Source: Siphlonurus alternatus (taxonomy: Eukaryota; Arthropoda; Insecta; Ephemeroptera; Siphlonuridae). From it: a stretch of 64,000 nt of DNA. The translations under genes and the position numbers were made by a program. Location of the stretch: NCBI GenBank assembly GCA_949825025.1, contig OX463781.1, positions 48,744,317 through 48,808,316 on the forward strand, given 5' to 3'. Each line of letters opens with the position of its first letter. The stretch's first letter is position 1. The notes beneath the pieces were generated by a model, which saw only the letters and a list, made by a program, of their open reading frames with translations, was not told where the DNA came from and did not search any database. Shown here in pieces: positions 51,950 through 63,963 of this stretch.

Positions 51950-52190
51950 GTTGCTCCGAGTTGTCCGCGCTCCGAGTTGTCCGCGCTCCGAGTTGTCCGC
52001 GCTCCGAGTTGTCCGCGCTCCGAGTTGTCCTACCATGGCTCCGAGTTGTCCGTGCTCCGAGTTGTCCGCGCTCCGAGTTGTCCTGCCATGGCTCCAGGAT
52101 GTCCGCGCTCCGAGTTGTCCGCGCTCCGAGTTGTCCTAGCAAACACGTTTGGCTCCGAGCCGTCCGGCTCCCAGTTGCCCCCGCTCCGAG
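51950..52190. repeat. 16-bp tandem array, right foldback arm
   Basis: Inverse copy of the left array, reading GCTCCGAGTTGTCCGC on the plus strand, with the same order of variant units seen in mirror image. Confidence 0.93.
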
Positions 52191-52596
52191 TTCTCCGGAT
52201 ACCTGCACCTGACGACGATCACCCTGGAGTCAAGCGAGAAATCAGCGCGGGACTCTGCATGCAAACGATACTTACAGTGATGTAACTTTGTGACGTAGGC
52301 AATCGAGGGGGGAATTCTCCACGAATTTAAAGGACATTTAGGCAGAGATCAGTTATAGAATACAAGCTCTTTGATTTAGGGCAGCATATAATACACATGA
52401 TCAGGTGCACCCATGGCACTTATTCTATAACAGAAACCACCATAAATGACAAAACCTCCTTCGTTTTTCACTCCATGACTTAGGGCCTTGGTTGGACTGT
52501 ATTTGTACACAATTTAATAATAAAAAACTTTTAAAATATATATATATAATATTATATTACTGCAATGAGATATTAGAATGTGAAAATTTTAGTGGC

Positions 52597-52856
52597 TTAA
52601 TCGAAAGAAGGGGTAAAAAAAATAAGGTACTGTGAATTTTTTCAGATTTTTCTGAGACCGGGAATTATTTTTTTTTTTAATTATTAAAAGTCTATTTTGA
52701 TGACGTCACGGGCGGCACTCCTTAAGAAAAAGGATAGGGCAGTGCCACCCGTGACATCATAAAATAGACTTTCAATATTTTTTAAAAATAGTTCCCGGTC
52801 TCAAAAAAATCTGAAAAAATTCACAGTACCTTATTTTTACCCCTTCTTTCGATTAA
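52597..52856. mobile_element. 260-bp palindromic MITE, CRE-core group
   Basis: Termini TTAATCGAAAGAAGGGGTAA and the inverse. Inner arms share ctgagaccgggaa and aatctgaaaaaa blocks with 20376-20694; the centre has TGACGTCA at 52701 and ccttaagaaaaaggatagg. Confidence 0.88.
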
Positions 52857-53256
52857 ATTTGGCTAAAAGTTGCTGTCTAAATGTCAATCACCGCTTAGAC
52901 ATTATTTTGTTTGTTTATTTAGAAAATTATTTCAAAACAGTACTTACAATATTACACAAATATATACAGCGCTGAAATAAAATTTCGCACTCTGAGAAAT
53001 GTAAATATTGTAAATTAATTAGTCGTTAAAAATGTTGATAACGTAAAACTCTCAGTTACTCGCACAGTATATAAAAATAGAAGCAACATTGCGGATATGA
53101 AGATTATTCACGGCGCAGTAACAAAGTAACAGTACATTTCGGGCTATAAATTTAAAAGTGACACACTAGGACAATATTTTCTCGCTAAACTACGTGACAT
53201 ATTACCTTGTGAGCCCCTCACATGACAAATCTTGGCTCCGTACACCCACGCCCATT

Positions 53257-53532
53257 ATGACAGCAAATGAAACCTGTTTGGGGACATTTCTCGCGACATT
53301 GTTGCTAATGTTGATAGCTACTGTGTATTGTGAGATGATATCAACAATTCGCAGTGACGAAAATCATTGTTTAATCATGCACCTAATTTTTTCTTGGATT
53401 TTTCATTTTCTCAATATATATATTATATATATATATAATAGTTCAAACTCAATAAAAAACAACAATGAAACAAAAATGGGCGTATCTCCAACGTACATTT
53501 CTTATATAACGGCAAGACAATGCAGGCGGTAG
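53257..53532 (+). CDS. Possible secreted-protein first exon (weak)
   Basis: ATG at 53257 opens MTANETCLGTFLATLLLMLI and then ATVYC, a good signal-peptide shape. The frame stays open to 53532 but turns into AT-rich repeat translation. A possible donor (tatt then GTGAGA) lies near 53330. No homologue recognised. Confidence 0.18.
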   Translation: MTANETCLGTFLATLLLMLIATVYCEMISTIRSDENHCLIMHLIFSWIFHFLNIYIIYIYNSSNSIKNNNETKMGVSPTYISYITARQCRR

Positions 53533-54995
53533 TATATAAATAATAGATCATCTTTCTTTCAGTTTGATATCTGACAAGGCTTTCAAGTTTTAATCAATCT
53601 TTTTTTTTTAAATCTTATGTCTTATAAAAGTAGCTGGGGAAACATTCAACGACAATCGATAAAATTTCATGGTCGAGTTTTAATTTATCAGATTTCGTAA
53701 TGTTTTTAAAATGTTGCAGATTTAACGACTACGTAATTTAAGATAATTAAGTTGAAGTTGAGTAGTTTAATGTTGCACTTTGCATAAGCTCACGACATAA
53801 TGGCCCGACATTACACCTCGGGACATCACGAACGCTACCCTGGTCTGATATGTTGGAATTCGGCTCTCTTACACACGTCGTCGCAAATTTCAAATTTGAG
53901 GGAGGCGAGGAACGTTCGCAGTTGAGTCATCCGATCACCAGACCTTGTTATATAGTGCGTGACATGGTCCACAACGAGTGACATTCGTGAGGTGCAGAAG
54001 TGTAGTGTTACGTGCCCTCTCAGTCAAGGGCACAAGGTCACGCGTGCAGAGGGGAAACAAGAGAGCATCTGTGCGCACTCAAGCAGCCGCGCAATGCGAG
54101 ATGAGACGACGATTGGGCATTAAAGCAGAAGAAAAATCAATCATCTGTGGAGAAAATTTGTCACTTTGCTTCACGGGACATACTCGGATTGAAAAGGTTA
54201 AATTTGTAATGAAACATCTGTTATGAAAAGCACAGTTCTTTTTAATTAATAAAGAGGATTAATTAAAAGTTTAAATCTATAGCTGTACTGCTGCCAACAA
54301 ATTTGTCGGCTGACTGACTCTGAAACGTTTGGAGGAAATTTAATCTTTTTTGCGTAGTGATCCGTGAGCATGAGTGCAACACTTTGCGGAGTTGGATTTC
54401 ACGTTACTGCAGCATTGTTTTACTACATGTGGTTAATCAACCACATAAAATAATGAACAGTTGCTTCAAATTAGGTGCATTATTATTTTATATATTAGTA
54501 TAATATTCCAAATAAACATCATTATGATTTACAATTTGTTTCGTAAATAAATATCCTTCGTATGTAGCACCCATATAGAGACCTGAAGCGAACGATTTGG
54601 TCCACCAATTTCTCTCCCTAAGACGCGGAGGTCACTGCTGAGGTCTCGAACAGAGATAAAATTTAAATAAAAAAATGTCTCTGTTTGTACGTTAGGTGTA
54701 CATTAACAAATTAGTGACTCCTCCATGTTAAATCTCGCTATACTTATCCCACCTCAGACACCTCCCCACGGTAGCCCCCGGTTGACATCTCAGATGCAAT
54801 CAGGTCGTGCTTCGTCCGTCTGAGTCGTGCACCACCCGGCACGACCTGGTGCCCTCGCTAATGACCCCTCGCACGACTAAGGCGATAATGTCAGGGAGAT
54901 TTGCATAACACGCACCGTCGTGTCAGAGTTAATTATGTTTGTAAATTAGCCTTTTCTCTCAAACGAGACTAGCAAGTGATCCGAGTAAATTCGTC

Positions 54996-55127
54996 GCCTC
55001 AGAATGCAAATCACGTAACTACAATAAAATTTTATGCAATTCTAATAAGCCTTATCTCACTACAACATAAGGGTCAAAGTTCCATGCCATCAATTTTTTT
55101 GTAGTTACATAATTTGCATTCTGAGGC
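54996..55127. repeat. 132-bp palindrome flanked by direct repeats
   Basis: Ends GCCTCAGAATGCAAAT and the inverse, with cgtaactaca / tgtagttac inner arms. Outside, a direct repeat (gtttgtaaatta and, further on, ttttctytcaaac) occurs on the left near 54938-54967 and on the right from about 55137. Confidence 0.7.
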
Positions 55128-57354
55128 AACGAGATTGTTTGTAAATTAACCTGATATGGAGCTTTTCTTTCAAACCTAACTATTATAGGAGACTACAGTG
55201 CGTCACATTTAACTCACTAGCCGAACAGAGCCGAAGTTCACCCGAAGATGCACGACGAAAATCAACTTTAATTTGCCAATACAAATAAAATTTCCATATT
55301 TGAAAAATAAAATTTATTAATGATAAAATTAAGACTCCATCTTGGCGTGTTTTTCTCCCTCGGTGCATCGAGAACGCAGTTCATAAATCTAAATTAATTG
55401 CCGCGTTTCTCACTAAATCAAGGAAAATATCGACAGAGAATTATTTATTATTGCTATTTGTTACTTAGAAAACAGGAACTATAATAATTTATGACAAATG
55501 GTAATGGCTGTTAAATCAAATAAATAAAATTCATAAAACATATAATTATTTTTGTTGACTACTGTATAATATATTTCAGTAATAATTATACACCTTCATA
55601 ACTTAAATAATTAATAACACTTTAGGAATGTTTGATTAATCACTTTGAATTCATCTCGTACCAAGAACCCACGCACAGATCTCCATTCATCTCGCTTCCT
55701 TCCTCCCAAATTCCTCCCTACACAAATAACCATTATATATCTGAAACAGGCCTTGACTCGTGAACTATTTATTACAGCAATGCAATTATTAAAAAGAAGT
55801 TTGAAATGACCTTGCTTGACCTTGGCTGTTTGTCTTGGATGCTTACGTGGTGGTGAAATTATTTTAAAAAAAAAAATCCTGTAACATTTTTACAATTAAA
55901 TTTTGATTTGATAATAATTAATATTTTAATGTTTTGAGTTAAGGCTCATTTCCCGACAAGAATTTTTGTAGTTTATTATTCCATCATATTTACAACATTA
56001 AATTTATATTATATATATATATGTTGCACCACAAATCTTTTTAATTGATAACCAAACTATGAAGCAATGTTTTATTGGCTTGAATAATTTGAATTGAAGC
56101 TCGTTGTCAGAAAAGACGCAAATTAACGAAAGATGACTTGATTTTACACCAATTCATGATTCTATTGTGGAAAAATAAGCGAGGACGTTGTATTTTCTCC
56201 CTTACATATAACTGCATATCCTGTATTATATTATATAATACCATAAGCGAATATTACCTTTGAAATGAGTGCATGATGCAAATGAAGTATTTGAAGAGGT
56301 TACAAATTAATTATTAATTCAATTCCATAGAATTCCCATATATTTTCTCTGGACGTTGTGTCTCGTTATCAGTTCTTTCCTCTCGCTCTGTGGATGGTGG
56401 GTCCTCTACCTAGGCTGGTGTTTCTACCTGAGCATCTCCACGTATAGCAGCCAAATTGGCCCCCAGATACAAAGTGGTGCACGCCGCTCCTGATTATTAC
56501 CTGCTACCGAATTCTCCCCCTTCATCAGAAGCCATTCTTGATTCATCATCCACCCTTTTTGTAGCCACGAAAATTTTATAAAGAAATCTCTACCGATATT
56601 TTTTATAAAGACCAACTATGTTCTATTTACTTTTTCAATCTCAGCAGGTATTTCTAGATTTGATAATGTAAGGTACAGGTACGATAATAACTTTATATCT
56701 TTGACGAAGCAATGTATCAGATTTTAAAATAAAATTCACTTATTTATGTTTTTGTCATATTATTGCATAAATGATCCATAGCTAACTTATCTTCGATTTT
56801 GAAAAACAAATATTTTTTATCTACATAATAGCTTTTGCCTAAGATATAAATTTCACGTCTGTTTGGATTTATGCGATGTATCAGATAGCAATTTGATGCA
56901 TTGTTGTTATATCATCTGAAATGTTTTGCGAAAAGGGGGGTCCGCATATTTTAACGAGAGAATATATTATCAAGATCCAGGAGCTGTCCGGAATAAAAAT
57001 CTGTTCGAGAAGAATGCCGGGATATTAAAACGAATTCCTGACAACGTGGAAATGTTGCTGTTAAAATTTAGGGCGTGATCATATGTAAATACATGCTAGA
57101 ATCAGAAACCTTATGTTGTATACAAATACATGCTAGAGTATTACAGTAACGTAAGCTCTTTGCTAGAAATTTGTACACGAAATTTAATATGCAAGGTTGT
57201 GTATTGTAAAATTATTAGTTACCGCTTCAATGTTTTTTGACTCCCGTTGTTTAACATTGAATAGGACAGCATATTATTTATGAAGTGAAAAAATTAAAAT
57301 AATTGTCAGGGTCATTAATATTGACACTCACTAAATTAAAAATATGAACCACGG

Positions 57355-57475
57355 TTATAAACAACGAGGACCTGGCTATTCTCCTGGTATATCTTTCGTG
57401 AATCGAACTCAAGACTCTTGAAAATTATAATCTTTTTGAAGCTCAGGCTCAAATAACGAAGCCACCACGGTACAC
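57355..57475 (-). repeat. tRNA-derived SINE candidate
   Basis: On the minus strand, TGGCTTCGTTATTTGAGCC resembles an A box with D-arm. About 40 nt below it GAGTTCGATTC closely fits the B box GGTTCGANTCC. The spacing suits a tRNA head, but the arms do not fold as a functional tRNA. A GC-richer body (ccaggagaatagccagg) follows. No second copy is in the window. Confidence 0.4.
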
Positions 57476-57605
57476 GGTATTACGTAAAAACTTAAGATTA
57501 CGTAGGTACAAAAAAACTCGAGTGGAAATCAATTTCATCTTTTATTCGCTATTAAACTCTCCTCTCGTATTTTTTCCTCCTATTTTGCACTATTTTTGAG
57601 TAAAA

Positions 57606-57938
57606 ATGAGGGGAAAATACGAGAATACGTCTTTTTTTCCTCTTCTTTAGCATAAAATGTTATAAATATTGTCTTCGTTTCTTCCTCATTTTGAGCGAGG
57701 AAGAAATAAGATGTGTTTTAGACATAAAAAGGGGGGCATTCACAAAGTCTTAAGGCCACATTTAAACATTTAAGGCTCGATAATTTAAAACTTGATTTTA
57801 TACGTGTTTTTTAGACCCAAAATTTCTGGTCTTAAATTATTGAGCCTTAAATGTGGCCTTAAGGCTTTGTGAATGCCCCTTAAAATGATTAGGTTTAGAC
57901 GTGTAAAGGATGAGTTGAAGACGAAATTTTTCAGCTAT
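57606..57938 (+). repeat. Dispersed repeat family A, copy 2 (split by a MITE)
   Basis: Second copy of the repeat found at 1781-1960, interrupted at 57730-57880 by a short inverted-repeat element. The two halves resume the same order of blocks, ending aaaggatgagttgaagacg. Confidence 0.78.
57730..57880. mobile_element. MITE family B, copy 1 (151 bp, TSD TAAAA)
   Basis: Terminal inverted repeats of at least 30 bp begin AGGG(GG)GCATTCACAAAG and run on through CTTAAGGCCACATTTAA. Flanked by TAAAA on both sides (57725-57729 and 57881-57885). No coding capacity. The uninterrupted family A copy at 1781-1960 has a single taaaa at the matching place, which supports the boundaries. Confidence 0.9.
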
Positions 57939-57999
57939 AAGGGAATACACCTGTTTTCGTTGCTATATATGTATTATTATTTATTAAATAATTTAACAT

Positions 58000-60900
58000 C
58001 ATGCTTGATACGATTGTTATAAAAACAGTGCAATCTTTATCAAGACCAGATGAACGGCGCGTGTGCGAAGAGAAAACATCAATTGTTGTACTCGCTATCT
58101 GTATATTTATGTAACAATCGCGGCGAGATAAACACATTGTTGCTCGATTGTTATTGCTTTCTGACGATGACCGCAAAGTTTATTTTGTTTTTTGTATCGT
58201 GGGATCCTGACATTCCCGCGGTTTTCTTAGCGATGTGGTCGAACCTTCCGTGACACCCAACGTTGATTAGACCGCCAAATCAGCCCTTCTCATCGCTTTG
58301 TCGGTCTTGACGTTTCAAGACGCCGTCTAGTTAGTGGAGCTTAGGGGTGAAGAAAGGTAACACGGCATCCGAAAATAACAAATTTATTTTTTTGTGGTAG
58401 GGGTTTTAATGAGATCCTCGAAACTTTAAGATTCTTCCCTTGAGAGAATCATCGTCCACTGCTCTAGCAGTCATATTTATTCAACTCTGATATTTTTCTT
58501 CATCAAATACACGATCTATCAGAAATCATCGTATTTTAATATATTAATCCTAAATTAATTGACAATTAAGTTAACGAAGACCCCCCCCCCCCCCAAGTTG
58601 ACGTGGACGTGCCCACGAAGCCCCACGTCGCAGTAAATTAAATCGACGTGCGTTCGTCGTCTCTATTGACATCACGTTTTTGAACACGAGGCCTCGTCAA
58701 TAAATGTAAAAATATCGCGATGTGCGTGGATGTTTTCTGTGGTGATTTCTTAACTGCATGCTAGCTTGGAGCTGAAATATCTGCTGTATTGATTTATTAG
58801 CTTCTTTTGACTTGCGAAATATATACAAGTTCACTTTTAAGTAATTTGTTTTAACCAAAATGATGATGTATTACAGCAACAAAGAAAGCATAAATTTATT
58901 AGATAACAAAACTTTATTCCATGTTTGACATTTTTCAACATGATCCGGTATAAGAAAGAATATCTTAATTTGTAAAATTTCTTTGGCATGCAAGTCAGTA
59001 AGAAAATAAACCCAACCTGCTCTGGTGTCAATTAATAAAAACTACCGAGTGTATGATTAAACAGACATTAATCGAACAGCTCGAGGCGATGTGGCTGGAG
59101 GATATCGTCTGCGCCACTTCCATCTCTCTAACAATGTCACCCAGATGCTCTCCGTGTAGTCAGGCTGAGGAGAAATCTTCTAATGTGCACACTTTTTATC
59201 ATTTCTCTGATTCCAGGACTTCCGTTCGGATTAGAAAATATTTACAAACTTGCAGGGGTTTTTTGTAGAGAAATTTTTATTTAAGTTAATTGACAAAGTT
59301 ATTTTTAAAATCTGATGTAATTATGAAACGGTTTCCTTTTGTCAGACGTGTTTTATAAATATGATCTTTTTATACAATAAATCACAAAAAAAAATATCGA
59401 TTAAAAAAATAGTTGCTTCTTTGTTTGTTTCTATACAAATTGCTGTTAAATCAAAATTGATGATGGCATGTGGTGAATGTGGAATCAAATACCTCCAAAG
59501 TACATAATATTCAATAACCTGCAGTATAGTGTAATACAATTTTCTATGGCAGTGATAATATAAAGTTTATTTGCATTAAATAATTTCATATTTAAAATAT
59601 ATTGCTTAAACATATTGCTGAAAAAAGATAATAAAAATTATTTATAATGTTCTTTTCATCAAATTTTATCAAATTTCAATACTTTTTAATTAAATCTATT
59701 AAAAAATTAACAAAAAAATATTTCAGTTTCATCCAACTAAATCAAAATATTACCAAACTTGCCACGTAAAAAAAAAAAAAAAAAAAAAAACACTATTTAA
59801 TAAAACGAAGAAAATTTCTTAACACCGATGACGTCATTTCAACGCGACTTTTTGAATACCAGACAAAACGTAATATAAACTTGCAGAATTATCATGGACA
59901 CTTTGTCAGTGCCAGGTCATGAAGTGAGCCGTCACTATACAGGGTTGCGGAGTGTGAACCATCTCTAGCTGTGGCCTGCACGGTCTGATAAGCCTGTCAC
60001 CTTCAAGTGACTCAGTGCAGCTCAACCAGAAAATGACCCCCCTTTTAAAACTCCATCGTTTGTCTGTCCAGTTCACTTCACTGAGAGTCTGCCAGTTTGA
60101 TAAATTTGTAACATTGAAAATCTTGCGAGAAATTTTCTAATTTTTTTAATAAGTCCTTACATTAAATATTAGTTTTCGATAATTTATTACCAAGGCTAAT
60201 TTACTTAAGGTGGGCTAGAAATGATTATTGGATAACCACAATACACACAAACACTCTAATGGTAATGAGAGAAGCCTTGACACTCTCTGCCCACGATGAG
60301 CATTCAGAAGTTTTCACAGAATTATTGACGAATTTCGACACAAGTTAGGTTTCATTAATATAAAATGTTATTGCAGAAAATATCAGAAGCTCCACAAATA
60401 TCAGCGCTACTTCTTTTTATGTTAACATACTGCATTTGATGCGGTTAAACGTTGCAGCTCAAAGCATACAGGTATGATACAAAGAAACAATGTATGTTCA
60501 TGTAAAAAATATAGAGCAAAGTCATGCGGAGTCTATGACAAAAGCAGAACGAATTAAAAAAGTTAAAGGTTTATTTACATGGGTGACTTTTTTATACGAC
60601 AAAATAGTTGCTGTGGATTTTTTAAGTTTTTTGTTGACTTTTCAATTTCGTCATTGGCAGTGCACTATTTTTACTGTCAGTAATGTTGATGGGCTCTTGA
60701 GCACCACTAGAATTCTTCGAGGTCACACCAGGTCAAGGGACGTTTTTTGAAAGCACACCAATGTCTTATATCATGGGAAAATAATTTGCAACTAGCTTTA
60801 ATTTTTTTTGTAACTTAAAATAAATGCAAAATATACATTAGAATATTTTTTGACTGTTTGAATTAGTGTAATTCACTCTAAGTGCCACACAAAATCCCGC

Positions 60901-63820
60901 GTAAGGTGCAATGCTTTTCAAAAGAAGCCATAGCTTTCTTAAGATCCTATTATACGTATTACAGGACGCTATTAAGTGAGGGAGCTCTCACTTTCAATTG
61001 TTTTCGCCGAGAATGGAGTGACAATAAGTAAAAGTATTAAATATTTTATGTTACTGAGCACCAAACTGGAATCACCACCCATGTTAACCTCCCTCTACAT
61101 CCATGTAACCGCGGCCACGGTATATCTGTACCCCCATGTAACCTCGTCTCTACGGTATATCTGTACCCCCATGTAACCGCGGCTCCACGGTATATCTGTA
61201 CCCCCATGTAACCGCGGCTCCACGGTATATCTGTACCCCATGTAACCTCGTCTCCACGGTATATCTGTACCCCATGTAACCGCGGCTCCACGGTGTATCT
61301 CAATCCCGACGACGAGAGAGCCGTCCATTGTCAGTTCGGACGAATGTTTTCAAGGCACGCGCTGCCTCTTCTTCCCACAACTTTTCAATATAAAAATCTA
61401 ACATTCAAACAACGTAAAGAATGTTACCAATGCCAAATAAAAAAAAAAAAAAAAAGTTTGTGTTTTTTTAACTTTTTTCTTTAAAATACCATACAAAAAC
61501 GATTTTCATTACAAAGCAAATAAAAATCCTTTCGCTAAGTAAAAAACAACTTATATATTATACATCCTAAAAAGGACCTCACACACACTGGTAAACAATA
61601 AAAAAGTAAAGGCATTGCCCTGAGTTTGAGCAATCTTTTACAAATTAGACGAATACTATTTTTTTGTGGTTAAATTTTATTGACAAGGTGATCAGGTGAA
61701 AATAATACAAAGTTACAAATGTTAAATTTTTGTGTCGGCCGACGTGTCAAAATTCTAACCACTTTTATCTCAGACATCGGAGACCTTTTTTGTTGGCCGC
61801 AGCGCGACCTTGGGCTTTATCACAACAATTTGGTCTACGACACCAACGGAGGGGTCAACACATAAAACGTGTAATATTTGCTATGTAGATTATTTTGTTG
61901 TAAAACCTGACATTACACTAGTGAAATTTCTCAAAAATTACTGGCAACAAGTCCCATTTATATTATTACCTATTACACCTATTAGTATTACCTTTTTATC
62001 TATTACAGTGCTATGGCTGCCTACATTACACTCTATCTGAACTTCCATATATGAAACTGTCTATCGCCTGAAAAGTAGGCAACCTATTCTACACATTAGT
62101 TTTTAATTTGTTGCCGTTCTTAAGTTATTCTCATTAATCATTTCACTTCTCTCGTCAGTACGGCAGAATCAGATGGTTGGATAAGAAGTGCATCTGAGGT
62201 GTTACCATGTTACCAACCCACGCCGCTCATCTGCCGCATGGAACGTGACAGTTGGTACCTCGATCCGTGTTAATGTTTTCAGACGATCCAACAACTTCTC
62301 AGATTACCTAGATATTTTTAATATGCAGCTAAAAAGTCTTTCACTTTCATTGTTTTAATTCTGATGGTATTTTTTTAAATATTAATAAGTTTTAATTTAA
62401 AATATAGTTATTTAAAAATTTAAATCCTGCATCGAAATTTTGTAGTGATATTAGAGAATTTATAATAAAAAAAACTCTCTGAATTGTCTCTCTATTAAAA
62501 TTTTTTATCTCCAGGACGTGCCACTTAATCCAACAAGAAATTTTGATTACAAAATAAACTCTAATTGGTAGTGAAATAAAATTCAATCGCTAAATTTTCC
62601 AGCAAAAATTTCTTGTTTAATATATTTTTATACCATTGTAAGATATTCCTTGCTTATATTAAGCCACGGGTGAAACGTATTAATTCACGTATAGTCTCTG
62701 AATGGGACTCCCACCTGTTCAGTATGAATAATAACGTTGTGAGCCTGCAGCCATCAGTGGCGTGCATTACAAACCTCGCTCGCGTAACCCGAGGCCTTAA
62801 CATCATCTTTTACAGCTTTTGAATTGGAGGATTATTTAAGAACATCTTTAGAAAACAAAGACTTTTACAATTTTATTTTGGAAGTGTTTATCAAAATCGT
62901 CTTAAATAATTTAAAAAAAAAATCCTATTATTTTGTGTACCAATCCCACCAGATTAATACTTACATCGAGGTATAGTCGCAGTACAAATAAATTAAATAA
63001 GAAATCATTAGCTATCAGGCTGAATTCTAAAACCTAACAATTAAGATTATAGCCGTCTAGGATATATACTACACTACGTCTTTTTACATTATATATTTCA
63101 ATAGTTAGGATTTTCTTCGACAAAATGAATTCTATATTTAAATAATATACAACGTTTAAGTATTGCAACATGTTAATTAAGTAGTATAAATTGCGACTCT
63201 TTAATTTGCGATGACTTCAGATCAATACCCTGAGATAAATTTTCACAATTGACGGAGGTAAACTGAGACTTCACTCTCGCAAATGAAGAACATACATCTG
63301 ATTGACTTAAACTGATTGACGTAAGGCTCAATATCGTATGTCATTACAAGGGAAAGACGACGTGAGAGCGGGAAATAAAGTTGATTTGAGTGTATGAAGC
63401 GTGTAAGTCGGTGGATTCTCCCCCAGTCACACCTGAGGCTGTCTGCAACTGTCGTGAGGCAAATGCGTTCAAGTCGCTCAAAAACCCTCAGTATAAAACG
63501 AGTGTCTCTCCATTTTTCTCAGTATGTACAAAACTGATGATATTAGCACAAACACTAAAGTTAGTTCTTGTACCGAACACCGGCCGTCATATTTCCCTCG
63601 TTCTTCATCGTGTAAGTTCGGAACTACTTCGGCTCGAGGTGAGGTCCTTCGTTACATTGATATTAAAAACACCATTCTTAGTTCATCCTTGTAGTATGCA
63701 ACCCATTCTACACATAGTTGCGCTAAAATTTGAGCATTAAATTTATTTATGTATCAATTTTGTGTTAGCTTTGACTATTTGTTTAATATATTATAATCCA
63801 AACTTATAATATAGTGTTTA
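58000..63820. other. No secure gene
   Basis: AT-rich with scattered GC-richer patches (58040-58330, 59050-59260, 61740-61870, 62660-62815, 63370-63640). Short open frames lack recognised domains. A C14 run at 58579-58594, an A24 run near 59767 and the minisatellite at 61102-61305 are the only repeats noted. Confidence 0.5.
61102..61305. repeat. 33-35-bp minisatellite, 6 copies
   Basis: CATGTAACC starts at 61102, 61135, 61170, 61205, 61239 and 61273. Units continue (GCGG or TCGT)CTCCACGG then tatatctgtacccc. The CATGTAACCGC core is also that of the minisatellite at 25551-25790. Confidence 0.95.
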
Positions 63821-63822
63821 TA

Positions 63823-63963
63823 AGGGGCATTCACAAAGTCTTAAGGCCACATTTAAGGCTCGATAATTTAAAGCTTGATTTTAGACGTGTTTTTTAGACC
63901 CAAAATTTCTGGTCTTAAATTATTGAGCCTTAATTGTGGCCTTAAGGCTTTGTGAATGCCCCT
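63823..63963. mobile_element. MITE family B, copy 2 (141 bp, TSD TTATA)
   Basis: Nearly identical to 57730-57880 but lacking a 10-bp internal segment (acatttaaac-like) in the left arm. Termini AGGGGCATTC and GAATGCCCCT, flanked by TTATA at 63818-63822 and 63964-63968. Non-autonomous. Confidence 0.9.

Larger units (their letters stand above)
51205..52212. mobile_element. Foldback element with 9-bp TSD
   Basis: The element runs 51214-52203 (990 bp) and is flanked by TGCACCTGA at 51205-51213 and 52204-52212. Ends are GATTCCCGG and CCGGATACC. The arms are long inverted repeats (about 51214-51629 and 51830-52203) around a 200-bp AT-rich spacer. Each arm contains tandem 16-bp units GGACAACTCGGAGCGC, then unique sequence. 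Long inverted termini made of tandem subrepeats and a 9-bp duplication are the hallmarks of Foldback (FB) elements, linked to Mutator-like transposases. No transposase is encoded, so it is non-autonomous. Confidence 0.9.
52213..54990. other. No secure gene
   Basis: Holds the palindromic MITE at 52597-52856, (TA)n tracts near 53414-53440, a signal-peptide-like frame at 53257 and a GC-richer patch at 53900-54180 that gives a basic open frame without recognised motifs. Confidence 0.5.

Noticed and set aside
51157..52285. Several overlapping frames of 60-146 codons on both strands
   Set aside because: Artefacts of the stop-free 16-bp units in the foldback arms.
57355..57475. Functional tRNA gene
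   Set aside because: The B box fits, but acceptor and anticodon arms do not pair; kept only as a SINE candidate.
61046..61328. Minus-strand frames with repeated Trp/Tyr/Gly motifs
   Set aside because: Translation of the 33-35-bp minisatellite.
63390..63740. 116-codon plus-strand frame
   Set aside because: No recognised motif; composition changes along its length as in random sequence.
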